A stretch of DNA of 64,000 nucleotides from Isochrysis galbana (Eukaryota; Haptophyta; Isochrysidales; Isochrysidaceae). This document shows, piece by piece, positions 31,201 to 41,600 of this stretch. The stretch covers positions 3,870,710-3,934,709 of the forward strand of contig CM030934.1 in NCBI GenBank assembly GCA_018136815.1, read 5' to 3'. The position numbers and the translations under genes are program-made. The notes below the pieces were generated by a model. The model was not told the origin of the DNA and ran no database searches. It saw only the letters and a list, made by a program, of their open reading frames with translations. The first letter of the stretch is position 1, and each line of letters begins with the position of its first letter.

Positions 31201-32631
31201 TGCGGGCGCAAGAGTCTCGTTTGCGAATCCCTGTGCCGGCACCACCTGGTCCATCTGCCGCACGTGCGGTTGCTGTGGATGCTGCGGTGGCTGCATGGCT
31301 TGATGCGGCACGTGTTGCTTCATGTGCGAGTGTTGCACGTGTTGCATGTGTTGCGGCATGTGCGGGTGTTGCACGTGCTGCGGCAGCTGCTGCGGCATGT
31401 GCAGGTGCTGCTGCATGTGCTCCGGCTGTTGCACGTACAGTGGCCGCTGCATGTGCTGTGGCTGCTGCACATACTGTGGCTGCTGTGGCTGCCGAGCATG
31501 CTGGGACTGCTGCACGTGCTGTGGCTGCTGCACTTCTTGAGGCTGCTGTACGTACTGCGACTGTGGCACATGCTGCACGAGGTGCGGCACGTGCTGCGGC
31601 TGCTGCATGTGCTGCACGTATTGCGGCTGAAGCAAATGCTGCACTTGTTGGACGTGCTGAGCCTGCTGCGGCTGGGCGAGCACTTGGGATGGCGCCAGCG
31701 CGGCCTGCACGTGCTGGGCGTGGTAAGGCACCTGGTACACGTGCGGCTGATACGGCCCGGGTTGCTGGTGTATCAATTGCTGAGGCTGGCTGTCGGCAGC
31801 CTTTTCAGCAGGACAACCCTGGTGCATCATGTACACTGGCTGCGGCTGCCACTGCTGCTGCGTCATCTGTCCTGCTTGATGATAACCATAGTGCGAGAGT
31901 TGCGGGTCCATGCAGGGCTGCAGTCGCGCGGCCTGCTGGGGCGCTAGTTGTGCGCCCACGGAGTTCTGACACACGGCCATTGCTGGCGCGGCAGAGGGCC
32001 CCCAGGAGTAGGAAGAGGCCCCCGCCTGAGTGCGGCACGCTGAAGTTGAGGGCGGGTGGTGCTGCGGCTGCGAGCAACTGGGATTCGTGCAGACGACGGT
32101 TGACTGGGGATGGTGGGACACCGCGGCCTGCGCGCCGCATCTTCCACCGGCGGCCGTCATCAGCAGTTGCGCCGCTGTCCCCCTGCTGTCCTGTGCTATC
32201 ACAGCCTGAGGTGCCACGGCCCTGTGCGTCGGCACCAAAGCCGCCGCGGATGCAGCTGGTGGATTGCTGATACAGGCCGGCTTGGCGTCCTCGTGCGTTG
32301 GCGTGAGGGGGTTGTGTGCTGATGACGGAAGGACGGCAGCCGCCCCATGTGCGAGAGGACCTGCCATCGCCTCGGCGCCTTCTAGCTCGGAAGCAAGAGG
32401 AGCGTGTGTCAGAGCAGCTAGTGTGTCGCACTCCGCAAGTCGCTGACCTGAGTAGGATCTTCTCAATGTCGAGTCTTGCTGCGGTGTCAGACTCGGCTGC
32501 TTCTGCTGTTGCCGCGAGATGGGTTGCTGAGCGTATTCATCTGCGTGGCAGTCGACGGCCAAGGACGACTCTGCCGTGCAGGCCGGGGCTCTCAACGTGA
32601 TCTGGTGTCTCTTGTCCCAGTGAGGTGCGCT
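28201..32631 (-). CDS. Giant Q/H-rich protein with Tudor-like modules and PAH-like end
   Basis: One open frame of about 1477 codons runs from the assembly gap to the stop at 28201; the start is unknown because the gap lies at its 5' side. In order: a disordered Pro/Ala/Ser region; a very long Gln/His/Val-rich prion-like tract (about 31950-31240) of PQHVQQ-type repeats; a Tudor-like module near 30750-30530 (VPYRGQVVSVDL, then RVKLDGYVRREW and WLDEDDRG); and about 15 ESAK/NAKD repeats (29898-29618). A double Tudor-like region follows at 29440-29080 (VGAAVWARISFIKFSHG, EHWYKGTIVHITERGSYRV). Near the end FERLSQLLAEFDTAHA and LLAPHPRLLSQLERLL resemble a paired amphipathic helix as in Sin3 proteins. 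A chromatin reader or scaffold is likely by inference. Confidence 0.65.
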   Translation of the reverse strand, partial: SAPHWDKRHQITLRAPACTAESSLAVDCHADEYAQQPISRQQQKQPSLTPQQDSTLRRSYSGQRLAECDTLAALTHAPLASELEGAEAMAGPLAHGAAAVLPSSAHNPLTPTHEDAKPACISNPPAASAAALVPTHRAVAPQAVIAQDSRGTAAQLLMTAAGGRCGAQAAVSHHPQSTVVCTNPSCSQPQHHPPSTSACRTQAGASSYSWGPSAAPAMAVCQNSVGAQLAPQQAARLQPCMDPQLSHYGYHQAGQMTQQQWQPQPVYMMHQGCPAEKAADSQPQQLIHQQPGPYQPHVYQVPYHAQHVQAALAPSQVLAQPQQAQHVQQVQHLLQPQYVQHMQQPQHVPHLVQHVPQSQYVQQPQEVQQPQHVQQSQHARQPQQPQYVQQPQHMQRPLYVQQPEHMQQHLHMPQQLPQHVQHPHMPQHMQHVQHSHMKQHVPHQAMQPPQHPQQPHVRQMDQVVPAQGFANETLAPAPTPASSTLSTTAEDDGVAALLLGFGAAPRVEASRAVELEATWEQSAPLMQGVMDWHKESTASCIVAGASHTTSSAAASPPSAGERRPRAGETKVDEDGMPRAGTQDTACEYQDEADKRGVAHAETPASRSSCDGDVGEESDGSAAVLEDVIDLRGLTPREAVGLRLQVSYMERQGKQLVAVPYRGQVVSVDLRKGLRVKLDGYVRREWVTDEDEWMWLDEDDRGMLPHQLELLEKATDAPTKGKAGSKANSGQSKAAPATSHEHIRVKLGGAFTLRMPEATRLVAHSRTQSSSAPILASDVSDVDMDEPAADPEPKKRKESLSISAAANGQGHDRKLEVPAEQSEVTVCAGAHAGEKAKVLHVGNGWVRVAVASGPVVHLRKWDLAGEIPIKVRSPSNAKPAKLEMQAEPAMAPALPPSAREERAAERTALALGKKAENAKNAESAKNAESAKDVESAKGVESAKGVESAKGVESAKDLESAKDLESAGSIKKDESAGSANKARSANNVGNAKDAGSAKDTGSAKGMRSANVDPTIAPPSKLRATVQQAQSEPTGAAEVKPRKNDTEASVLTEKPKKRAPPELAAEGFEVGAAVWARISFIKFSHGVIQKVQSSSKWVMVRLDSGTDQWVTARELVLDAMPERANLSEGLEVIAAWPGEEHWYKGTIVHITERGSYRVQYDDWDEQTVSLAQIRRLPETFSGKRRKEQEQRQKLHKSSSASKSPSANAAPAASAPATSPANSGESEGGEPSVLKSKIGSGVDVSPIDGPADGRSTTPVFASMEDFVLLAREELLASSPDTFERLSQLLAEFDTAHAAQLGDVDDNTSSLGPELQALLAPHPRLLSQLERLLASVPTRSADAEYSTEVVTSAMTAGTAQPASSDIPADDFGRVKLATSEGDVVDTEAAMADERQTRPCAVTHIELDRREGQAEIGNESTMNYEPFSGSGGGRDERAIEDTKRDKTKGVRELQKLLDEFGEGAAVGVDGGELRRRRGLHEA

Positions 32632-32731
32632 NNNNNNNNNNNNNNNNNNNNNNNNNNNNNNNNNNNNNNNNNNNNNNNNNNNNNNNNNNNNNNNNNNNNN
32701 NNNNNNNNNNNNNNNNNNNNNNNNNNNNNNN
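32632..32731. other. Assembly gap, 100 N
   Basis: Exactly 100 N, the usual placeholder for a gap of unknown size. Any reading frame joined across it is meaningless. Confidence 0.99.
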
Positions 32732-34204
32732 TGCCGGCTCCTGTACGCCCACAAGCGGCTGGGCGGAGGGATGGAAGGACTGCGCGTTCGGAGTGCCAGA
32801 TGAGGGAGGAGAGCTATCGTGTATAATCTGCGCAAGACCCGGAAGGAGGCGCGCTGAGAGGGCCTGGTGAGCCGGGCATGTGGCGGAGCAGCGCAGAGCA
32901 GTGGTGAGCGAGCGGGTGCATGAGGAACGTTGTGCGCCTGCGGGCGCGGAGCGACGGGCTGATCTGGGCGAACCTGGACGGCAGCATGCTGCGCGCATGC
33001 CGCGATCGACATTCGAGAGGAAGAAAGGGGGGGGGGAGAGAGAGAGAGGCCCAGCAGCAGGGATGGTCCTCCCTCTTGCCTTGCCGCCCGCCTCTGCTCT
33101 CTAGCAGCCTCTGGCTCTCCCCTCCTGCTCCCTCCCTCTCGCTCTCTGCCTGCCTGTCGTCCTCCTGGCGTTGTCAAGAGGCGGGTCTCCTGTCTCCCTC
33201 CCTCCCTCCCTCTCTCCTTCTCCCCCACGGGGAGGGCGGGGCGGAGGGGGAAAGAGAAGTTGGCAGACAGAGCGAGCGAGCGAGCGAGGGAGAGAGAGAA
33301 AGAGAGAGCAGGCGGACGCCGCGGGGCTCTCTCCCCTCCCTCTCTGTTTTCCTCGGAAGCGGCGTAAGAGAGGGAGGATGGGGGGGAAGATAGGGGATAC
33401 TACCTGTATTACACAGTACACAGGCTGTGGTGGCTGGGCCTCGAGCCTCCTCCACCCCCGCCGGCCTCTCTTTTCTCGGCCTGACCCTCCTCTCTCCTCT
33501 CTCTTTCTCTTGCTGGGAGGGCGGCTCATCGCCCCCCCCCCCCCCATCACGGGTCTCTCGCTCCCTGCAAGAGATATGTGATTGTATGCCGCGATTTCAT
33601 TACTCCTAAACGGGAGGGTTGGTGGTCCGTTCCCGCTGTCTCCTGCCCCACTCTCTCTCTCATCCGTTGCTGGGGAGCAGGACTGACACAGGCGGAGAGT
33701 ACCGTGGGGGGGGGCGGGGGGGGCAGAGGCTGGGCGGGGCTTCTGGTGGTTCCTCCTGTGGGTGGCCCTGGCGCGCGGGGCGTGGGGGGGGGGGATGCGG
33801 GGAGATTGTGTGTGTTTACGGAAGCGAGGTGCCGCCCTGCGCGGGGGAAGAGGGGAGATTGGGGCGGCATCGAGGGAGATTGCGTGCGTGGTGGAGTGGA
33901 AGGGGGTGGAGCCGTCCTGTGAGATTGCGCCTGTGGGCGTGAAGGAGAGAAGAGTGGGTTAGGGGGGGGGGGGGGGGGGGAGGGGCGCACGGGGGGAGAT
34001 TGGGGGGGGGGGGGGGGGGGTTCCGCCGGGGCAGAGGGCCGGGGCGGGGGTCCACTTTCTCTACTCTTACTCTAGTATTGCTAGAGGGCTCTCTTCTCTC
34101 TTCTCTCTCTCTCTTCTCTCTCTCTCTCTCCCTCCCTCCTCTCTTTCCTAGAAAGTAAGGGAGCGGCGGCAGAACGGGAGCGCGCGGGCGATGGCGTGCG
34201 GCGG
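32732..34204. other. Low-complexity region, probable 5' flanks of two genes
   Basis: CT-, GA- and G-run-rich sequence with several poly-G/C tracts (33532-33544, 33962-33980, 34003-34020). No recognisable coding domain. It probably contains upstream parts of the giant Tudor gene and, at 34080-34150, the CT-rich leader of the glycosyltransferase. Confidence 0.5.
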
Positions 34205-36219
34205 ATGGTGTGCCGCACGAGGCTGCTCGCGCTCGTGGCAGCGGTCTCGAGCGCCAACGTATACCTGTTGTGGCGAGCGCGGCATGCGCTGGATCACCAG
34301 CGCCCAGCTCACACAAACGCTCGCCCGCCACAGCACTCGGCGCTCTCAAACAGTCTGATCCCTCAGCGGAAGGAGGAGAGCGAGAATAGCAGGCCCAGCA
34401 GTGTCCCAGCGTGGGTGGAGAGCTCGGAGCGGCGCGAGTTGCCCGAGGAAGAGACATTATCTGGTGCGCGCTCTCAGTCGGCCGCAGCGCACGCCAAATA
34501 TGCGCTATGGCCTACCGTTCATGCTGCGTGCGTCGAGATGGACGATCTACGACGGGCACTCGATGGCTGCCAGCGTGTTGAGGGCGACAGCGCAGGCGGC
34601 TCAGAAAACTCCGCTACCAGCTTACTAAGGGCGCCCGTCTCTGCTAGTGTAGCGCACCCATCCCCCGTCGTGTGCCCGCTCTCGCTCGAGCGAGACTGCG
34701 TTCATGGCCGCGCCGTGCCTGCTGCACATTGTGTCCGCCGCCTCGAGCCCACTGTGCTGCCCAACCTCAACTGGCGGCATGTGGTGTTTGCCGCCGCCGT
34801 GTTCGACGATCCTATGACAACTCAACTGCTCCAAGCAGCAGCCGATACGTGGCTGCAAATGACTCGCGGTGCGGATCTCTTCCTGACAACTGATCTCGAC
34901 GACGCTCGACCCGATACGACGGTGAGACGCGCATCGCTGCTAACGCCACTCAGCCCATGCGGAGATGGGGTCAGGGGGACGGGGAGGGGGCTCCGAAATG
35001 ATTTTCGGCAGCCCAATCGACTGCGCTGCTGATCTAAAAGCCGCCCCGCACACCTGCACATAGATTGCTCCTGACACCCATGGCTCGGTTGTGTGCCACG
35101 TGCACCGTTGCGCCGCATGCCGCGGTCGGCGTTGCCCGGGGGGCGCTCAGGCTCAGAAGCGCCGCGGATGCGCTGGAAAGCGCGAGGGCTGGTTGGCACG
35201 CACCAAAGTGTTGGCCATGTTTGGTGCTCTAGCAGAAAGATACTTAATCGGTGGAGCCGCGCGCAAATCGGATCCTTCAAAACGATTGTGAGTTCGCCCA
35301 GCATACTGTGCAATCCGCATGCAACAATGCTAGTTCGGTCCGGCGCTACCACTGAGGACAATAATGCTAGTTCGGCCCGGCGCTGCCGCTGTGGAACCCG
35401 CCCACAACAGCGTGCGCAAGTCTTACCATCAGCGCCCAATACCTCTCCACCACACGTCCATGTCCGCGCAGCTTCATCAAAGTCGACCCCGACACTGTCA
35501 TCGTGCCTCACATGTTGCTCCGCTTACTCCGGGAGCTGCACGCGATGATGGCCCATGACGCGCCATATTTGCTTGGAATGGCGGCGTGTAGAGCGTACGC
35601 GCGGCCGAGGCACCACACGTCGCCACTCTGCCACGCCGCCGGCGGTGCTGCGTACGTCCTCTCTCCAGCTGCAGTCGTGGCGCTACGACAGGTTGTCCGC
35701 GCCAATGCAGATGCCCTTCCCTTAGCAGCCCATGCGACCACAGCCAAACTCGAAGCTGGGGGCACGGCTGAGCCGCCCTTGGCTCAGATCGCTGCAGCCG
35801 CGAGCGCAGCGCTGCCGCCGTCGCAACGGCTTGCGTCCTTGCTTGCACTTGTGGATAATGTCTCTTATGGGGGGGAAGACGTCACTGTGGCCTTGGCGCT
35901 CAAGGAGGCGACCGGCGCCTCCATTCTAAATTGCGGCTCGTTTTATCAGCACTCGCCTGCCAAGTATGCACGAATGCGTGCAAAGGGCGAGAGGTGGGCA
36001 CGATGGCCGCTGTCTCGAACGCCCATTTCTTTCCACAAGTTCAAGCATCCGGACGAACTCCGTGCTTTTTTCGTGTGCGCTCTATACCAGAGCGATGGGA
36101 GGCTGCGGCCATTTCCTCGGTCCCTCTTCCCCGTGGTAGACGGCCTTGCAAATGCCAACCTCTCAGTCGCAGAACCGGCCTACCGCTGCGCCGACCCATG
36201 GCTTGGGACCTGGCGATGA
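34205..36219 (+). CDS. GT31 (Fringe-like) type II Golgi glycosyltransferase, three exons
   Basis: Exons 34205-34921, about 35151-35287 and 35472-36219 join in frame to about 533 residues (introns GTGAGA...CTCAG and GTGAGT...GCGCAG; a second CTCAG 6 bp on is also possible for exon 2). The N-terminus MVCRTRLLALVAAVSSANVYLLW is a signal anchor, followed by a Ser/Pro-rich stem. The catalytic part has HVVFAAAVFDD, an AAADTWLQMT block, GWLARTKVLAMFGALAERYL, then FFIKVDPDTVIVPHML with the metal-binding DxD as DPD. GGAAYVLSPAAVVAL, YGGEDVTVALALKE and NCGSFYQHSP follow, all GT31-like. It would add a beta-1,3-linked sugar in the Golgi; donor and acceptor are unknown. Confidence 0.75.
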
Positions 36220-36999
36220 AGGAGATTGGCCAAATTTCGTGTCCGGGTGTGGGTCAGGTTGATGCACTTGTGCACAGAGCATCAAACACTGATGATAGGC
36301 CAAATTAGCTTAGGTGGTTTGGATCGTCTGAGAAATTGACTCGCCCCGGTACCTCATAAGGACTCAGCCCGCTCCTTTGTCCACTCCGTGGGACAGGTCC
36401 CATTATAATTCGCCAACCCCCCCTCTCCCCCCCTCCGTCACGCGCGCTCACGCTCTACCCGTAAAGAATTGGCGGTCGCGCCCGCGGGGGGATCGGTTCC
36501 TTTATATCTAAGCTACATTCGGCATTTGATTCCCGCCCGATGCAGCGCCGTGTCGAGCTGCCGACAGTCCGACCGCCCTCTGGCATCACTGCCCGCGCTG
36601 CCGTTTCCATCCTTGGGCAGCCGTACGAGTACGTACGAGGCTGTGAGTGCCCGGCGGAGCGGCGCCGCAGTGGGTCTTCGGCCGCCAAAATGGATCTTCG
36701 GAGGACCCCGACGGGCTTGAGGGGGGAACCGTCCCTCTCAAGTGTGGAGACAGACTCCCCCTTACCCGTAACAGGATACGATTCGGTAGCTTTGAAATGG
36801 GCTGCCGGACCGTCAGGGAGACGTAGGGCTAATAAGTAGGCCACGTGCCTAAGTACTGCTAAATAGCACAATTACAATGCTTACAATGCTGCAACAAGCA
36901 CGGTAGCGTAACAGATTTTTCACAACAACACGCATGCAATTGAATTGCAAGTCGAGGTACTAGCCACTGGTAACGTCTGGTGGATAAGCGTGAACCCCG
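36220..36999. other. Intergenic
   Basis: No gene was recognised on either strand. AT-rich around 36840-37000. Confidence 0.5.
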
Positions 37000-37400
37000 T
37001 CAATAAAAAGGATTTCCAGCGTGCGCCACAGGCTGAGGTGGAGGTGGTGGAGGCGGCGGTGAAGAGGGCAAGGAGGCCTGCGCCGAGAGATCTCCCAGCA
37101 GATCCGTCATTTGAATTCCTTGGGCTACCAATGTCGGAAACTGCCGTCTAACTACTTCTGCACACGATCCCGCACCGGTCAACTCACGCTGTGCGCGCTG
37201 AGACTCCTGAAGCCTTTGCAGAATCGCCTGAAAGGCAGAGCCCGTCATAATGGTGGCTGCGCTGGCGCCGGCTTCAACAGCCGCCAGCATGTCAAGTAAA
37301 GCCGAGATGATGGCCTTCTGCTCGCTAATCACGCGCTGTGCATAGTGCAGCTGATCCGCATCGGCGCGCCTGCGCAAAATGACGATGGACGGCGTACGGA
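37000..37400 (-). CDS. C-terminal exon of an unrecognised coiled-coil protein
   Basis: On the minus strand an acceptor AGCCTCACAG at 37410-37401 opens a 133-codon frame ending at 37000. It holds a helical, coiled-coil-like stretch QLHYAQRVISEQKAIISALL and FQAILQRLQESQRAQREL. A Pro-rich end follows with nine consecutive prolines, then QPVAHAGNPFY. Frames upstream of the acceptor are low complexity, so the 5' exon was not found. No family was recognised. Confidence 0.4.
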
Positions 37401-38162
37401 CTGTGAGGCTGAGTGCTACAATGTGAGCTGACAAGTTGTGCAGCCCACTGCTGTTGGGCAGGCTGCATCGAAGGCGTAGTGCACAGGGCTGACACGGAAC
37501 TACGCCACATGGTGAGGCATGCGTCATGCTCACGTGGTGCTGGCGACGCTTGCAAGCTCTTCTGCTGTGTGGCAGGCAGCGACGGCCTGCTGTCGCTGCA
37601 TGCGGGCTTTCTGTGCTCTCTTGGTAAAGGAGAGGCTGCGCGTGACACGGCGCATCGCTTGCGTATGCGAGCGTGTCGACTCCCCCCCCCCCCCCCCCCC
37701 ACCTGTCCCACCTTCCCGTCGGGCGGGAGAGAGGGTAGCGCGCAGCGGAGGGTGGAGGAGAGAGCAAGCAGCCAGTAGCGAGGGCGAGCGAGGGCGTCCC
37801 AACAGCCGCAGAACTAGAGCAGCAGCGGGCACCAACGCTAGCGGGGAGTATTATAGTAGTCAGCCTACTCACGTATTTTAATCTTCGCATTATCTAGTAC
37901 CTCCCTTCCTCTTCCTCTACTCCTCTACGGAGCGACCTAGAATTCAAGTTCTCGTTTCGTTCCTTCTAGCCTGTTTGTCAGGTCTAGAATCCAGGTTTCC
38001 TCCTTTCGGGTAATCTTGAACCAAAGGAGCCAGGTCGCCTATCGCTCGCAGTGCGTTTGTCGCTTGTCGCTTGTCGCTTGTCTCAGGTTCAGGTCTCAGG
38101 CTGTGGGTTCGTTGGTTCCTTGTGCCTTGTGACGAAGGCTTGTTTGTTTTTGCTTGTTTGGC
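37401..38162. other. Intergenic
   Basis: Includes a C-run at 37682-37700 and TTGTCGC repeats (38050-38090). It may contain the upstream exon of the coiled-coil gene. Nothing was identified. Confidence 0.4.
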
Positions 38163-38399
38163 TTCTTGTTCTTGTTCTTGTTCTTGTTCTTGTTCTTGTT
38201 CTTGTTCTTGTTCTTGTTCTTGTTCTTGTTCTTGTTCTTGTTCTTGTTCTTGTTCTTGTTCTTGTTCTTGTTCTTGTTCTTGTTCTTGTTCTTGTTCTTG
38301 TTCTTGTTCTTGTTCTTGCTCTTGCTCTTGCTCTTGCTCTTGCTCTTGTTCTTGCTCTTGCTCTTGCTCTTGCTCTTGCTCTTGCTCTTGCTCTTGCTC
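38163..38399. repeat. Hexanucleotide microsatellite (TTGTTC/TTGCTC)n
   Basis: About 40 copies of CTTGTT switch to CTTGCT in the last third (from about 38317). The minus strand would read Gln-Glu repeats. The array ends directly at an LTR start. Confidence 0.97.
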
Positions 38400-38693
38400 T
38401 GTCGCATCCGCGATCGACCTTTTTGTTTTAGAAGTTGTTTGCGTTTCTATGTTCCCTCCTTGCAGGCTAGCCACGAGTTACCGTCGCAGGGTCCTACATT
38501 CGTCCATTCGCCCTTGTTGCCCTCGCCTCCTTTGTCGCCTCCCTTGCCGCCTGCTTGCCCCTCACCTGGCTTACCTCCTTGCGTGCTCCTCGCATTTTAG
38601 GCTAAGTCGCGCGATCAGGTATCGCCGGTGCAAGGAACCGCCCCCATGTGTGACCCTGATTCCCCCTCAGGTGTTGGCCGTTGGATTATACCG
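38400..38693 (+). mobile_element. Putative 5' LTR of the chromovirus
   Basis: Starts TGTCGCATCCGCGATCGACC. It shares its whole length with the inverted copy 62512-62813, whose start is at exactly the same base, which defines the LTR edge. It is followed by TGGCGCTATTTTACTTCGG, which has the TGG start expected of a primer-binding site. The 3' boundary (ATACCG) lacks the usual CA, so it is provisional. Confidence 0.65.
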
Positions 38694-41600
38694 TGGCGCT
38701 ATTTTACTTCGGTCCCTCGTCGACCAGCGATTCGGATTCCGATGGATCATCCGAGTCTACGGACTCGCGCCGCAAGCCTCGCCGCGCCAAGGGTGGCCAC
38801 TATGCCGCCGCCGCCAAAGGCTATAATACTCGGGAGGGACGGCCGTCTATGATGGTCCCCGAAGGTTTACATTCTAACTCTCGCCGATCTCTTCGCCCCC
38901 ACGCCTCTAAGTCCAAGTCAGGCCATCACGGTAGCCGGGAGAGCCGACGTCATGCTAAACGCCACACCGCTCCTCCCGCGGACCCATACGCCGCCTGTAT
39001 CGAACTGTCGCCTGATGCGAAACGTGATGGCCGCTTGACCCTTGTAGTCAACAATCGTCGTGTTCCATCCCTCGTGTCCACTCGCCCTCGTCTCTCTTCG
39101 GCACCGTTAGTCGCTATGATCTCCGCCGACTCACCTCAGCCGGATGACTCGCCGCTCGTCCCCATTGCGGACGATCTCTCATCCTGCCAGGCTCACGACG
39201 AGTCGCCGCCGGCGTTGCCGACTTCGATTCCATTGCCGCCTCTCGATCCCGAGCTTGAGCCGCCCCCTCGTCTCGACTTCACTCGCAGTCCGCCTTTGTC
39301 TCCTTCTCGTTCGTCTGCCGCCGTCGAAATTGAGCCACTCTTCGCCGGCGTCTCCACGTCGGCTGCCGCGTCGAAAGAGTTTGCTCTGTACACCAGGCAG
39401 CCAATCACTATCCCCTCGCGCTCGAGGGGCACGTTCTCCGTTCGCCTGCCGCTGGAGATCATCGAGAACTACCCCGACTCCGCCATCCTCGTCGACCGTC
39501 TACCGCCTCGTGATGGCCTCGATTCTCCTCCAATGGTCGCCACTAGCGTCGAAACTCCAACTCCGGAGGGAGAGGTGTTGATCACCGTTTGGAACTTGGC
39601 GCCACGACCTGTAACTCTTCCTGCGTACTCGCCGGTGGCGTCAGCTCACATCGAGTACAAGTTGCACGAGGCGCGGTCGACAGCCGCCGGTGATGGAGAC
39701 GACCCCGAGTCCTCGCTCACCGAGGCACAGCGCGCGCTCCTCGACGCTATCACCATCGATCCCGATGAACAATTGTCGCCGTCCCAGAAGCAGCGCGTAC
39801 GCTGCCTGCTGGCACGGCATGTCGACGCGTTCGCCCTCGACCCGAAGAACCCTCGGCACACGCATGTCATGGAGGTCGAGCTGCCTCTCCTGCCCGGTGC
39901 TACAGCCCACCGGCACGCTCCGTCCAAGATGGGCGACGAGGGCCGCGCCATCGTCGACAAGCACGTCGCCGAGATGGAGGCGGCGGGCATCATCCGCAAG
40001 TCGAATTCGCCTTGGGCTTCGCGGGTTGTTCTCGTCGGTAAGAAAGATGGATCCGTTCGCTTCTGCGTCGACTATCGCGACACGAACTCGAAGCTTCGTA
40101 TCTCGGACAGCCCTCTGCCGCTCACCGTAGAGGCTATCGATCGTCTATCTCGAGGCCAAGGTTCTCGAGATTCTCTTTTTCTCTGCTTGCTCGATCTCGC
40201 CTCCGGCTTCTGGTGTCTGCCCATCAAGGAGGAGGACAAACCCATCACGGCGTTCTGCACCCACCGCCAGAAGTACGAGTTCAATTACCTCCCGTTCGGC
40301 GTCCAATCCGGCCCTTCCTACATGTGTCGTCTCATGGACGCGGTGCTCCAAGGCCTCGCATGGGAAATTTGCATGCCGTACCTGGACGACATCGGGATTT
40401 GGTCGACAGGTACAGGCAGCACGCTCGAAGAACGCATCGACGCCTCATTCGAGCAAATGCTTCACCGTCTCGATCTCGTCCTCGAGCGTCTCCGTTGGGC
40501 CGGTCTCTCGTGCAAGGCCTCCAAGTGCATCTTGTTCGCTATCAAGGGCGAGTACCTCGGGCACGTCGTTTCTCGTCGTGGTCTCGAGATGGACCCCAAG
40601 AAAGTCGAGGCGGTACGCTCGATTGATCCACGTCACATCAATTCGCTCGAAAAGGTCCGCTCGTTTCTCGGTCTTTGCTCGTACTACCGTCGGTTCATCA
40701 AGGGTTTCGCGCACGTCGCGGCACCTCTCACCGACCTTACTCGTACGGGCGTCGATGTGGCTACCGTCTCTCAGTCACCTGAGTGTCAGACAGCGATCCG
40801 TCGCCTCATCGACCTCATCACGTCCGCACCAGTGTTGGCTGCGCCTCGTCACGACAAAGAGTTCATCGTCAAAACGGACGCGGCCAGTACCCTGGGTATC
40901 GGCGGAGTCCTGTCGCAAATTGACGACCACGGGCACGAGCATGTCGTCGCGTATTACGGTCGCCGTCTTACCGCCGCGGAGCGTCATTGGACCACCACCG
41001 AGGTGGAGCTTCTCGCTGCCCTGGTGGAAAGTATTCGTACTTGGCGACCGTACCTTTGGGGCCGACACTTCCGCCTCGTCATTGATCACCAAGCTCTCCG
41101 TTGGTTGCACACCATGAAGGACACCGTCCAGGGTGGGCCGGCGTCGCGCCTGATGCGATGGGCACTCAAGTTGTCGGAGTATCGCTTCACCGTCGAGCAC
41201 AAGCCGGGTGCTAATCACAAAGATGCAGATGGCGTGTCACGCTTGGTGGCGGCAGACGATGGAACGTCGGAGACGTCCGCTCCTAAGCAGGGGGGTGGGC
41301 AGCTGCTAGCCGCCGTCGTTCCTAACTCTCGCTCCACCACAGCATCGGATGGGCAGCCGCAAGTTGTCGCCGCCTCTCGTTCTCGTACCACAACGGCATC
41401 CAGTCTGCAAGCCGACGAACGGTCGTCCAGGTTGTCCTCTACGACCAGGGATTCTATCAACCTCTCCTACCTCGACGTCGGTACACCCAACGCCGAGGCG
41501 CTCAAGGAGGCACAGGCCGAGGACCCCGACTGCCACGACCTCATTCGCTTCCTCTCCTCGTCTCCCCACAACCCCGATCTCGATCACCGTCGTTTGCGCT

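Noticed and set aside
31264-31947. Plus-strand Leu/His- and Cys-rich ORFs opposite the Q/H-rich tract
   Set aside because: Antisense shadows of the CTGCTG-type repeats encoding the Q/H-rich region on the minus strand.
28201-33228. Single 1675-residue protein including residues upstream of the gap
   Set aside because: The frame crosses 100 N of arbitrary length, and the upstream part is low complexity, so only the part up to 32631 is kept.
36469-36839. Plus-strand ORFs of 83-99 codons
   Set aside because: No domain, no splice support and overlapping frames on both strands; treated as chance.
38071-38826. Cys-Ser-rich ORF of 251 codons
   Set aside because: It is a reading of the hexanucleotide repeat and LTR, not a protein.
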